Shown here in pieces: positions 36,506 to 45,794 of a DNA stretch of 64,000 nt. Location: assembly GCF_012689525.1 (NCBI RefSeq), contig NZ_CP051515.1:2914001-2978000 (forward strand). The letters are read 5' to 3'. Positions within the stretch are counted from its first letter, which is position 1, and each line of letters starts with the position of its first letter. Under the pieces are notes generated by a model. That model was not told the DNA's origin. It was given only the letters and a program-made list of their open reading frames with translations, and ran no database searches. The stretch is from Paraburkholderia aromaticivorans (GTDB taxonomy: Bacteria; Pseudomonadota; Gammaproteobacteria; Burkholderiales; Burkholderiaceae). The position numbers were made by a program, and so were the translations under genes.

Positions 36506-36916
36506 CATGCCCTCCAGATTCACGAGTACTGATGCAGTGACTCCCCATGTCGCGAACAGGACGCTTACCTGGCGTCATGATTGGAATTTTATTTTTTTGA
36601 CGATCAGCTCGTGCATGCAACGACTGGAACCTATCGGTTTCGCCGTCGATATGAATGAAGGGAGGGTAGCCTTCGAATCGTGTGCCGTCGTACAGTGGGC
36701 TTTCGCTGCGCCTGGCGACGCGTCTCGCGCGGCGTTCCTGCGTCCAACGGAGCCAAAAGCATCACCGTGCACGAAGAACGAGCGAGAAAAGACTTTTTTC
36801 AAAGCAACAAATCCGCGCCGAAAGCGCGCTGCAAGGCCGCCGGAGCATTGCGGAGCGCAGGAAATCCAGTATCCTGAACATCTCGCTGAACGCACCCGAC
36901 AGCCCGGCTCTCCTCC
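36506..36916. other. Divergent intergenic region between the membrane module and a LysR gene
   Basis: About 410 bp without a supported gene. An A/T-rich tract near 36584-36600 and poly-T/A runs near 36787-36806 are the only low-GC parts and are likely promoter territory. Frames here show no family similarity. Confidence 0.5.
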
Positions 36917-37837
36917 ATGAATCTATCTTTTGAAGTCCTGCAGGTACTCGATGCAATCGATCGAACCGGCACGTTTGCGAGCGCCGCCGAAACGCTTCAC
37001 AAAGTGCCGTCCTCGCTGAGTTATCTGGTTCAGAAACTCGAACTCGATCTCGGCGTCAAGCTGTTCGACCGCACGGGCCGGCGCGCCACGCTGACGCACG
37101 CGGGGCGTGTGGTCGTCGAGGAAGGCCGTCGTCTGCTGGAAGCGGCCGAATCGCTCGAATTCAAGGCGAAGCGAATCCAGCACGGCTGGGAATCCGATCT
37201 GCACATCGCCGTCGACGAGATCATTCCGTTCGACCTGCTCTGGCATCACGTCAGCGAGTTCTACAAGCTGAAGCTGGAAACGAAGCTGCATCTGTCGAAA
37301 GAAGTGCTGGGCGGCTCGTGGGACGCACTGCTCACTCGTCGCGCGGACCTGATCGTCGGCGCGGCCGGCGATCCGCCGCCCATTCCCAATCTGATCGCGA
37401 AACCGATCGGCTCGCTGAAGCATGTGTTCGTGGTGGCGCCGGATCATCCGCTGGCGTCGATACCCGGACCGCTTACGATGGATATCGTCGCGCGCCACCG
37501 CGCGGTCGCGATCGGCGATACATCACGCAAACTCGCGCCGCGCACGATCGCGCTCGCCGTCAATCAGGAAGTGCTCACGGTACCGACGCTCGAAGCCAAA
37601 CTCGCCGCGCAGATCAGGGGCCTGGCAGCGGGCACGATTCCGGAATGCCTCGCCGTCGACGCGTTGAGCCAGGGCGAACTGGTGCAAAAGGAAGTGATCG
37701 GCATGCGCGACGTCACGCATTTCTATCTGGCGTGGCGCGACAATGAATGCGGCAAGGCGCTGCAATGGTGGGTCGAGCAGTTGGACCGGCCTGACCTGAT
37801 CGATGAAGTGGTGCAACAGCGGACGCTGCACGGTTGA
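36917..37837 (+). CDS. LysR-family transcriptional regulator (AllS/YhaJ-like)
   Basis: 306 residues. The HTH is at about residues 4-62 (LQVLDAIDRTGTFASAAE then SSLSYLVQKLELDLG), with an effector domain behind it. The PSSLSYLVQKLE form is seen in the YhaJ/AllS branch. Its stop codon is only 7 bp from the stop codon of the convergent 1008-aa regulator gene. Its target is not evident; the divergent unknown module upstream is one possibility. Confidence 0.85.
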   Translation: MNLSFEVLQVLDAIDRTGTFASAAETLHKVPSSLSYLVQKLELDLGVKLFDRTGRRATLTHAGRVVVEEGRRLLEAAESLEFKAKRIQHGWESDLHIAVDEIIPFDLLWHHVSEFYKLKLETKLHLSKEVLGGSWDALLTRRADLIVGAAGDPPPIPNLIAKPIGSLKHVFVVAPDHPLASIPGPLTMDIVARHRAVAIGDTSRKLAPRTIALAVNQEVLTVPTLEAKLAAQIRGLAAGTIPECLAVDALSQGELVQKEVIGMRDVTHFYLAWRDNECGKALQWWVEQLDRPDLIDEVVQQRTLHG

Positions 37838-37844
37838 GGTTCAG

Positions 37845-40800
37845 CTAGCAGGCTTCGCTGATCTGGTCCGGCGGCGGGTCGTCAAACGACGCCGCAGTGG
37901 CATCCGCATTCGTGTCCATCCGTGTATCGATGCCGGCGGAAATACCGGCCGGCGCGCACGCTTCAGTCGCGACACGCAGCAATGCTTTAGCCGCCTTGAA
38001 GTCGTCCCAATCGCGGCCCTCCGTGAGTCTCGCGCAGGCGGACTTCAGCAGTTGAACCGCCTCCGCGCTCCGGCCTTGCGCATGCCACAGCCGCCCAAGG
38101 CTGGTCGCGGCCCGCAATTGCAATGTGCGGCAACCCTGCGCTGACGATTCCTCCACTGCCGCGGTCAGACTCGCCTGCGCGTGCGTCGCCGCATCGCCGA
38201 TCGGTGACTGGCCGGCGTGCTCCATCAGCAGCAGTTCGGCGTGCGCGCGTCGGAGTTCGACGGCATACCACTGGTCGCCGGTTTCGTTGCCCCGCGCGAG
38301 CGCATCGATCACGGCCGTCATGCCCTCCTCACGCTGCCCGGCGCGGCCGAGCGCAAGACCGTATTGCGCGGCGAGCATGGCGCGCGGCGCGGCGTATTCG
38401 AGCGCGTCGAGATCGTCCAACGCAGCGCGGAAGCTATGCACACGCTGCGCACTGGTGTCGTCCAGTGAGTGCAGGTATTCGTCGAAACAGCGGCAGCATG
38501 CATGCGCCACACGCAGCCCGACGCGCGCCGACACATCCCGCAACAGCGCGATGGCCTGAGCCGCCCGCTTACGATGGCCCGCCAGCAGCGCCAGCGGAAT
38601 TTCCGCCTCGACCAGCACGTAGCACGTGACGATAGCCTGCTCCTGCCGGCACGCTTCGGCAACGCATGCCTCGGCGACCCTGAGCGCCTGATCGCGCGCG
38701 CCCTGCAAGCCGAGCACGCGGGCAAACGTCGCGCGGCCGACCACGCCCTGATCGATGGATTGCCCGAGCGGCAGCCGATGTTGCAGGCGGCCGGTGTGCT
38801 GCAAAAGCTGATCGAGCGAGGCGCGCGCCTGGTGTTGATCGCCCGCGTAATGCGAAGCAATGCCGAGCAGGCGATGAGCGAGAATCCCGTTGGCGGTATC
38901 GCCCGTCTCCGCGGCGAGCAACGCGAAGCGCTGCGCGAATGCCAGCGCATTGCGCGCCTCGCCGGACAACTGGCTCGCGTTCCACATGCCCCACAACGCA
39001 CGCGCTTCGAACGTCTGATCACCGAGCGCGATCGCGAGCGCGAGCACCTCGGCCCAGATGCCGAGCGCTTCCCGGTTCGGTCCATTGACGTAGACGAGCG
39101 CCGCACCGAGCGCGGCCAGCAGCTGCATGCGCACGAGCAAATGGCGCGGCGAGCGCGAGCCCTGATACATCGTGTCAACGGCGTCGAGCGCGCGCCGTGC
39201 CCAGACGCAGCATTCGTCGACCAGCGAGAGCTCATACAGCAGCGACACGAACTTCACCGCCAGCGTTTCACCCAACGCAGCGTCGCCTTTGGGCGATAAC
39301 GCCCAGGCCAGCGCGGCTCGCAAGTCGTCGAGTTGCTCGCACATGCGGTGATGCCAGCGGTGCCGCTCGGCGCCCACGGCGTCTGCTTCATGTACCTCAT
39401 AGGCGTCGCTCGACGGATCGCGTTCGAGCAGGTTGGCAAAATAGCGCGCGTGAGTGAGCGTGACGAGGCGCCGCTCGCCGTTGTCGTCGAGCTTTTGCAT
39501 CGCGTAAGCACGCGTGGTTTCCAGCAGCCGATAACTCGCCTTGCCGCGCTCCGCCTGCATCACCACCAGCGATTTTTCGACGAGCCCCGATAGCGCCGCG
39601 ATCACGTCCGATTCATGCAATCCGTCGTCGCTCACCAGGGCGATCGCCGAGTCGATCGTGAAACTGTTGACGAAAACACCGAGCCGGCGCAACGTCGTGC
39701 GCTCCGCGTCGTCGAGCAGCGCGTGGCTCCAGTCGAGCGTCGCCTTCAAGGTCTGGTGGCGCGGCAACGCAGTGCGATTGCCGCCCGTCAGCATGTTAAA
39801 GCGGTCGTCGAGGTGATCGGCGAGCGTCTCGATGCCGAGTATCGCGGCGCGCGCCGCCGCCAGTTCGATAGCCAACGGAATGCCGTCGAGGCGGCGGCAC
39901 ACCGTGCCGGTCAGATGGATGCTTCTGTCGTCGGACGAAAAACGCGCGTCGATCGCGCGGGCGCGTGACAGGAACAACTGGACGGCACTGCGTTGCAGAA
40001 CATGCTGACTCTCATCGTCGCGAGCGGGCACGTCGAGTGACGCTACCCAGTACAGGTGTTCGTCCACGACACGCAGAGGCTCGCGGCTCGTCGCGAGAAT
40101 CCGGATGGCCGGACTCACGTTCAAGAGCGCTTCGGCTAGCTCAGCGGCGGGGCCGAGCACATGCTCGCAGTTGTCGAGCACGAACAGCACGCGCCGTTCG
40201 CCGAGTTCCTTGCTGATGCGCGCCAACGTAAGCGGGCCGCTCGCGGCGCTCACGCCGACGCTATGGGCGAACATGGCGAGCACGCTGTTCGCGTCCACGG
40301 TGCATGCAAGCGGCACGAGATAGACACCTTCCGGGAAGTGCGCCAGTAAGCTGCGTGCGATCTCGATGGCCAAACGGGTCTTGCCAATTCCGCCCGAACC
40401 GACGAGCGTCACATGACGCGTCGAAGCGAGCGCCTGCGCAATGTCGCTGATTGCCTGATCGCGCCCGATCAGCGACGAGCTATTGGCGGGCAGATTGTTG
40501 GGAACGCTGCGAACGGGTGCGATGTCTTCGGCGGCGTCGGGCGCGTTATCGTGAACGGCATTGCCCGTCTGTTCCGCGCAGGCCTCTCTGGATACCAGCC
40601 GGTAGCCTCTTCCCGACACTGTCTGTATGAGGTTGCGACTCTCGCCCAGCACCTTGCGCAAGGCGGACATATGCACCTGAAGATTGTTCTCTTCCACGAT
40701 GGTGTCCGGCCAGACCCGCTCGAGCATGGCGCTCTTCGACACCAGCGCGCCGTTCGCGCCGATCAGCACGGCCAGGATGTCGAATGCACGGCTGCCGATG

Positions 40801-40871
40801 CGCACAGGCTGTCCGTCGAGAAACAGTTCTCGGCTGGCGAGGTCCACCTGAAGCGGGCCAATCCGAATCAT
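37845..40871 (-). CDS. Winged-helix/STAND ATPase regulator, 1008 aa
   Basis: Large signal-integrating transcription factor. An OmpR-type winged helix (residues 1-95, ending SGRGYRLV) precedes an NB-ARC/AAA-like ATPase with P-loop GSGGIGKT (158-165), Walker B-like VLFVLDNCEH and a TSREPLR sensor. A long helical repeat region (about 480-1000) resembles TPR arrays. The start ATG 40871 (MIRIGPLQ) is chosen by alignment with the paralogue at 59617. Proteins of this design activate genes after nucleotide-dependent switching. The inducing signal is unknown. Confidence 0.85.
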   Translation of the reverse strand: MIRIGPLQVDLASRELFLDGQPVRIGSRAFDILAVLIGANGALVSKSAMLERVWPDTIVEENNLQVHMSALRKVLGESRNLIQTVSGRGYRLVSREACAEQTGNAVHDNAPDAAEDIAPVRSVPNNLPANSSSLIGRDQAISDIAQALASTRHVTLVGSGGIGKTRLAIEIARSLLAHFPEGVYLVPLACTVDANSVLAMFAHSVGVSAASGPLTLARISKELGERRVLFVLDNCEHVLGPAAELAEALLNVSPAIRILATSREPLRVVDEHLYWVASLDVPARDDESQHVLQRSAVQLFLSRARAIDARFSSDDRSIHLTGTVCRRLDGIPLAIELAAARAAILGIETLADHLDDRFNMLTGGNRTALPRHQTLKATLDWSHALLDDAERTTLRRLGVFVNSFTIDSAIALVSDDGLHESDVIAALSGLVEKSLVVMQAERGKASYRLLETTRAYAMQKLDDNGERRLVTLTHARYFANLLERDPSSDAYEVHEADAVGAERHRWHHRMCEQLDDLRAALAWALSPKGDAALGETLAVKFVSLLYELSLVDECCVWARRALDAVDTMYQGSRSPRHLLVRMQLLAALGAALVYVNGPNREALGIWAEVLALAIALGDQTFEARALWGMWNASQLSGEARNALAFAQRFALLAAETGDTANGILAHRLLGIASHYAGDQHQARASLDQLLQHTGRLQHRLPLGQSIDQGVVGRATFARVLGLQGARDQALRVAEACVAEACRQEQAIVTCYVLVEAEIPLALLAGHRKRAAQAIALLRDVSARVGLRVAHACCRCFDEYLHSLDDTSAQRVHSFRAALDDLDALEYAAPRAMLAAQYGLALGRAGQREEGMTAVIDALARGNETGDQWYAVELRRAHAELLLMEHAGQSPIGDAATHAQASLTAAVEESSAQGCRTLQLRAATSLGRLWHAQGRSAEAVQLLKSACARLTEGRDWDDFKAAKALLRVATEACAPAGISAGIDTRMDTNADATAASFDDPPPDQISEAC

Positions 40872-41046
40872 TGCCTGAGTATCCAAGACGCTGCGGGATG
40901 AGGAACCACTGAGTACCGACTGCTCAGCGTTGAGTCCCCGCAGTCTAGATCAATCGCGAATACGCATGCGCGGAAAAAACTGAACCTATCGTTCAAATTT
41001 TTTGTACTGAGCAAGCGGCTGCTGACGAAGCGTCTTGTGCGCGGCC

Positions 41047-41165
41047 AGGTCGACCTATTGGCAACGGGTTGCGTCGCGACGGCATGTCCGCGCGACGACG
41101 CGTTTCGCCCGTGGTTTCAGATAGGTTTCGCCTTCCGTTTCATTGCAATGGCCCGTTAACTGACT
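41047..41165 (-). pseudogene. Truncated DUF3331 gene copy
   Basis: Degenerate direct-repeat copy of the intact DUF3331 gene at 45231-45746, same orientation. It keeps the segments CNETEGETYLK and RDATRCQ, has lost about 63 bp between them, and has a stop (TAG) where the intact gene has TAT (Tyr). The remainder of the gene is absent. It marks the left edge of the 1257-aa gene. Confidence 0.75.
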
Positions 41166-41265
41166 TGCTGTCCGAAACAACTTGACCTGCCAAAGGGCTC
41201 GACTAACGATGAGCGATTTTTTCGGCGCGCGTCGACACTTTCCGTTCAGCCGGCGCGCCTCGGTG

Positions 41266-42987
41266 TCACAGCAGGACCTTGTTGACTTCTTCCAGTGTCC
41301 TTCCAACAAAACCGGCGATGAACTCGGGCGAGTAGCCGTTTCTTGCAATATTTCGAATTTCGGCTTTGTCTGCTTCAGTTAAAGGTCTGGCTGCTGGTGC
41401 AGGCGTTCCTGCGGGAGGCGCGGCGACCGGGTCGTCCGCAGGTGCCACCAAAGGGACGTCTTCTTCATACAGCCTCTCGATCGCTGGCGGATCCACGTGG
41501 AGCTCCTCCGCGACCTGTCTTAAATCCTGCCCGTCATCTAGCGCGCGTATCGCCTGCACCTCCTGATCCACCGTGAGCGGTCGAACCCATTCGTACGAGC
41601 CACCAAAGCGCCCTGGAGCATGGGAAGGCCCCGGTTGGGGAGAACCAGGGCGCTGGATAATGGAGCCCATCCCGTATTCGTGCTCAATGACCAGCACCGT
41701 AGTTTCCGGCAAGCCGGAGGCCCTGGCCAGATCGCCAGTCGTGAAGCAATAGTCCCGATCATTGAGCGCCGCCACCATATCCGCCAGTTGTTTCGGCATG
41801 ACCGAGTCCATGGTTTTCGTGCGGTATTCATTTGCGAGACGATCGGCGTTCCACAGAGGGATGCCTAACTTCTCGGCAACGTCTTCTCTGGTATAGCCTT
41901 GCTTGAACATATCCTCTGCCACAGCCCCGTCCTCGGAGTTCAGACGGATGTCGTGGATATCGTGTGTACCTTCGGGCACACCCTGGCGCAGGCGCCTGAC
42001 GTACTCGGGAGAGATGCCCAGCTTCTCAGCGACCTCCTCGGCGGACTGTCCCTGGCTCAACAGTTCGCGGGCCAGCGAATCTCTCGCCATCCGCTGCTGG
42101 TTTGCGATTCCCCGGACGGTTTCCAGCGGCAGACCCCGTTCCACGGCAATGTCTTTCGCAGCCCTGCCCTGATCCAGTTGCCGAAGCACTGCGGTTCGCT
42201 TTTCTGGCGTCGTGTCCCACCACGACCTTTTGTAGGTATTGGCGTTGACATTGGCGTAGATGTCTCTGACCGTGCGCTCTGACAAACCAACCGTCGTGGC
42301 GACTTCCCGAACGGATTTTCTCTGATCCCTCAGGGCGAAGACCTGATCGATCTGCTCTGGCGTGACGCGCTGCCTTGTCCCTCCCGCGGGTACCTCTGCG
42401 TCCCGCGCGATTGTCCTCACGGTTGACCGTGAAGTACCGATGGTCTGGGCGACTTCTCTTCGGGTTGCGCCCTCCTTGAGTTGTTTGACAATCTCCTCCC
42501 GGAGGGTCGGCGTGATCCGTCGAGCACGCAAGAAGGCGTCGGGGGGCGATCGCATTTCTCCCCTGATGTTGGCTACCGAAAACCGCGATATTCCAACTTT
42601 TCGTGCTATTTTGCTGTTCGACAGGTCGGTCTCTGCTATGAGCTTTTTTACTTGCCGCCGAGTTTCCGGAGCAATCCTTTGGTTTCCAACTGCCTTCGGA
42701 GCAATATTGTTGGCTTTTGCAAGCCTGTCGACTACCTGCCGCGATATTTTCAGCTTTCTTGCTATGGCACTGTGCGTCAACTCGCCTTCTTTCAACAGCT
42801 CGATCGCCCTTTCAATGGTCGCCGGAGGGATGTGGCGAGCACTCTGGCCTATATTGAGCTTTTTGGCAATGAGATTGACCGTAGCTTCGGCCACCCGCGT
42901 TTCGCTGGCGATTCGTGCTTGTGACATCTCCCGCTCATTGAGCAGCCTGACGATTTCCTGTTTGACCGAATCGCTTATTCTTTTCCC
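41266..42987 (-). repeat. Coding repeat: about 11 tandem helix-turn-helix units, roughly 50-residue pitch
   Basis: Within the 1257-aa gene. Units begin near residues 687, 736, 788, 841, 891, 943, 987, 1035, 1081, 1155 and 1220. Most share the pattern I-x(10)-L-x-E/Q-G then IA-x-K-x-G/K-I-S, with diverged linkers. Units 3-5 are the closest to each other and the last three the most diverged. Confidence 0.75.
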
Positions 42988-45039
42988 GCCTCCCAGCAAT
43001 CCCACGTCCCCATGCACTTCCCACGCGTGGGTTGTTTCGTTCAGCCTGACCGCATACTGCGGTTTCCACGAGGCCCCTTTATAAAAAACGCGCCAGGTGA
43101 CGTTGTCCGGGTCGAAGCGGACGTGATAGGCCTTGCCTCCGAGTTCGATATACCTGTTGCCGGCGGAATCCTCGAGAATTCCCGGTTGGCTCCCCCGGCG
43201 TAAATTACCAGGAACAACATCGGGGTCGGCGTAGTTACTGAGCGATTGATATGGGCTGATCCCGACCGCCTCATGTGCGAGTTCGCTGGTGGGATCAACT
43301 GGTGGGCCGGCCTCCGCGAGAGCCTTCTTCTCGAGCGCCTCGGCGGCTGCCTTCGCTTGCGGACTCAAAGTCTGGTCTGCCAGCGTCCCCTTGACAATGC
43401 GGTCAGCCGCATCGTCAGCGAGACCTTTGGCTCCAGCGCGGACGCCTGTTCCAGCCAGATCCTCGGCCTGTCTCGCCGCCGCGGCAATGGCTTTGGCCCC
43501 CCGGCCGACCTGTTTGCCGAGGCCCACGCCGGTGAGCGCGTCAAGTAGCATCCCGCCAAACTCGAGCCCCATCCGCACATTGTCCGGCAGGGTCGAAGGT
43601 ATAAGATCACCCAGAATCCCTAATGGCGTTATCTCAAGCAGGACGCGCATCACGCCTTCCAGTATTTGCCCAGCCAACTTTTCTGCACGTGCCTTGGGCG
43701 TGATGGAGTAGTTCCTGTGACTGGCGTCGCTCAGGATATCTGTGTACTGGTCGCTAAGATCGCGTACGTAATCGGCGTTCACGGGAGGCGGGCTCTTGAG
43801 TATGTCGGTATACCTTTTGGGGCCTCCCACCGAGTGCGCATTCAGTGGGGCGGTTACTTCGGTATGCCACTTATTAAGAGTGGTCCGTAATTCCTGTGAA
43901 TCGCGCATGCGTTGCGTGAAGGCCAGCACGACTTTATCTTTCAATCTGTCCTGCCCCGGATTGATCTGAAAGAGCTGGCGCCCGATCAGCTCGTAGCGCT
44001 TTGCCGGATCAGTCTGTGCTTCTGCTTCCCGCAGAATGCGGTCGACTTCCGCATTGGCTTCGCCCCACTCAGTGCGTTGCAAGACCAGATGCGCGCGCGT
44101 TGCCAGATCGATTCTCCGCTGCAATTTTTCCTTCAGTTCCGCAGCCTCACCGAAAATGGCTTTTCGTTCGGCTGGATCGGCTGCGTCAAAGAAATCCTCG
44201 CGCAGCCGTTCGAGGCGATCGACGTCTTCCCGCTGCTCCTTGTCCAGATAGGCTTCGCCCATGGGGGGATTGAAAATGCCAAGCGCCCGGTCCACAGGAT
44301 CGTTTATGACCTTGGGGTATGCGTTACGGACGGCACCGTCCAGGTCAAGAGCTTTCTCAAGTATCGCCACGCGCCTGGTCGGGTCAGCTTCAAGCGCGTA
44401 GGCCGTGCTCAACGTGGCCAGCGCACTGCCGTAGAATTCGCGTTGGCTACGAGGCATATCTACCAGCAGGCGTCGCAGAACAAGGTGACGTTGTTCGAAC
44501 TGGACCACATCAGGCGGATAGCCCGTCATTTCCTGTTCAAGCAATACTTCCATGCGTTTTTCAATAGCAACGTTCCTCTCGGAGTTCGCATGACTGTAAC
44601 CGTCAGCCGTATCGAACTCGTTATTGAGCTCGGTGAATTCTTCAAGGGTGGCGCCAGGCAGAGTGCCAGAAGTCTCGATATTCGCGCCGTCCGCCGACGG
44701 TTTCGTCGAAGGCGCGTCTCCCGTCGCGCGGCCCGACAACGCTACCGCCGTTGGGATGGCTTTGCCCGAACTGCGGGACGTCGTAGCACGAGCCGAAACC
44801 GTCCCGCCTGACGGACCACGCGGGGAAGCTGCGGCCGCGCTTCTTTGGCCTCCTGGTGTGGGTTCGATCGCAGCGTTACCTGCCTTACCCGTTTGCGGCG
44901 CGTCCCGCGAGGGCGCGGGCGAGACGCCGGCCTCACTGGGCGAACCTTCGTCGACCCGTTGGGCCTGGCTGGCGTCTTCGTCCAACGAATAAGAGTCCTG
45001 GCGAACCGGAGTCGTCGAGTCGCTGTTTGAAGTCTTCAT
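41266..45039 (-). CDS. 1257-aa protein with about eleven tandem HTH repeats, effector-like
   Basis: Residues 1-130 are disordered and rich in Ser, Ala, Pro and Gly. 130-430 is helical and charged. 460-520 has amphipathic or hydrophobic helices (VLLEITPLGILGDLIP). 622-685 is a small beta module (AYHVRFDPDNVTWRV, then WEVHGDVGLLGGG) that I recall from large secreted effector- or dermonecrotic-toxin-like proteins of Pseudomonas and Burkholderia. 687-1257 is a run of about eleven helix-turn-helix units, each like IARKLKISRQVVDRL. No signal peptide or enzyme motif is seen. ATG 45039 has AGGAAT upstream. The flanks show DUF3331 duplication and a transposase scrap, so the gene was probably acquired. 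Confidence 0.75.
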   Translation of the reverse strand: MKTSNSDSTTPVRQDSYSLDEDASQAQRVDEGSPSEAGVSPAPSRDAPQTGKAGNAAIEPTPGGQRSAAAASPRGPSGGTVSARATTSRSSGKAIPTAVALSGRATGDAPSTKPSADGANIETSGTLPGATLEEFTELNNEFDTADGYSHANSERNVAIEKRMEVLLEQEMTGYPPDVVQFEQRHLVLRRLLVDMPRSQREFYGSALATLSTAYALEADPTRRVAILEKALDLDGAVRNAYPKVINDPVDRALGIFNPPMGEAYLDKEQREDVDRLERLREDFFDAADPAERKAIFGEAAELKEKLQRRIDLATRAHLVLQRTEWGEANAEVDRILREAEAQTDPAKRYELIGRQLFQINPGQDRLKDKVVLAFTQRMRDSQELRTTLNKWHTEVTAPLNAHSVGGPKRYTDILKSPPPVNADYVRDLSDQYTDILSDASHRNYSITPKARAEKLAGQILEGVMRVLLEITPLGILGDLIPSTLPDNVRMGLEFGGMLLDALTGVGLGKQVGRGAKAIAAAARQAEDLAGTGVRAGAKGLADDAADRIVKGTLADQTLSPQAKAAAEALEKKALAEAGPPVDPTSELAHEAVGISPYQSLSNYADPDVVPGNLRRGSQPGILEDSAGNRYIELGGKAYHVRFDPDNVTWRVFYKGASWKPQYAVRLNETTHAWEVHGDVGLLGGGKRISDSVKQEIVRLLNEREMSQARIASETRVAEATVNLIAKKLNIGQSARHIPPATIERAIELLKEGELTHSAIARKLKISRQVVDRLAKANNIAPKAVGNQRIAPETRRQVKKLIAETDLSNSKIARKVGISRFSVANIRGEMRSPPDAFLRARRITPTLREEIVKQLKEGATRREVAQTIGTSRSTVRTIARDAEVPAGGTRQRVTPEQIDQVFALRDQRKSVREVATTVGLSERTVRDIYANVNANTYKRSWWDTTPEKRTAVLRQLDQGRAAKDIAVERGLPLETVRGIANQQRMARDSLARELLSQGQSAEEVAEKLGISPEYVRRLRQGVPEGTHDIHDIRLNSEDGAVAEDMFKQGYTREDVAEKLGIPLWNADRLANEYRTKTMDSVMPKQLADMVAALNDRDYCFTTGDLARASGLPETTVLVIEHEYGMGSIIQRPGSPQPGPSHAPGRFGGSYEWVRPLTVDQEVQAIRALDDGQDLRQVAEELHVDPPAIERLYEEDVPLVAPADDPVAAPPAGTPAPAARPLTEADKAEIRNIARNGYSPEFIAGFVGRTLEEVNKVLL

Positions 45040-45164
45040 ATTCCTGCACTCCCTATTGATAGATAGCGCAGCGAACGATGGCAATCACGATTGCTGCCCG
45101 ACAATTGCAGCATGGTGAGTCGGCTTCCGTGCAATACCTGGTTATAGGCCTCCTTTTCTCTTTG

Positions 45165-45230
45165 AAACGTTTCTATCTTCCAGCGCATCGCGTACCAATC
45201 GATCTTGTCGATTGCCTCCGCCCAGGTGAT
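45165..45230 (-). pseudogene. Transposase fragment (IS4-type)
   Basis: Twenty-two codons read ITWAEAIDKIDWYAMRWKIE and then TF, matching the conserved block near the C-terminal part of IS4-family transposases. The frame starts directly after the DUF3331 stop codon and degrades after this stretch. It is a scar of a lost insertion sequence between the DUF3331 gene and the HTH-array gene. Confidence 0.65.
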
Positions 45231-45746
45231 CTAGCGCGCGTCGCCTGACATGACAGTGGAAGCCATGCACGCAATGACGGAAGCCAGAATCATGGCGTCC
45301 GCATTGGCCGGGATCGCGCTGCGTATTCTCGGCTTGTAGATCGCATCGTCACGGCGAATCGTCGCGCCGCTCAATGCACAGCGTCCCTTGATGCGGGCGC
45401 GGCAGCAGATCCACACCTGGTCGACATATTGGCAACGGGTCGCGTCCTGCCAGAGCACGGCAATCGACGTGTCCGACAGACGCTCGAGTACTTCGATCTG
45501 GATATGGCGCGACGGCGCATCCGCGGCGGCGACGCGTTTCGCCGGCGCCTTCAGGTAGGCTTCTCCTTCGGTTTCATTGCAATAGCCCGCCAACAGCCGG
45601 TTGATCACGTGACTCCACACTGGCGCGCGGCCGTCGTCCGGCATCGCCGATGTGTTGTCGCTGACCTCGCAATACGCTTCACGACGAACGCGCGTCCCGT
45701 GCTGAGCCGTCTCCGTGCGTTGCTTCAAGGGGGTTTCGATCTGCAT
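45231..45746 (-). CDS. DUF3331 protein, intact copy
   Basis: 171 residues. DUF3331 is a family of unknown function known mainly from Burkholderia. The diagnostic segments are VLWQDATRCQYVDQVW, GRCALSG and DDAIYKP. The ATG at 45746 has GGGAG upstream. A partial, broken copy lies 4 kb away at 41047-41165. The stop codon abuts a transposase fragment, so the natural C-terminus may have been altered by an insertion. Confidence 0.85.
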   Translation of the reverse strand: MQIETPLKQRTETAQHGTRVRREAYCEVSDNTSAMPDDGRAPVWSHVINRLLAGYCNETEGEAYLKAPAKRVAAADAPSRHIQIEVLERLSDTSIAVLWQDATRCQYVDQVWICCRARIKGRCALSGATIRRDDAIYKPRIRSAIPANADAMILASVIACMASTVMSGDAR

Positions 45747-45794
45747 GATGCTGCTCCCGAAGTGTTTGCGGGTAGTCTTTAACGAGCACAGATG

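Noticed and set aside
45040..45230. Type III secretion promoter (TTCG-N16-TTCG box) upstream of the HTH-array gene
   Set aside because: Only a single TTCG is found in the promoter-proximal region. No such box supports type III control, so secretion of the protein rests on domain resemblance alone.
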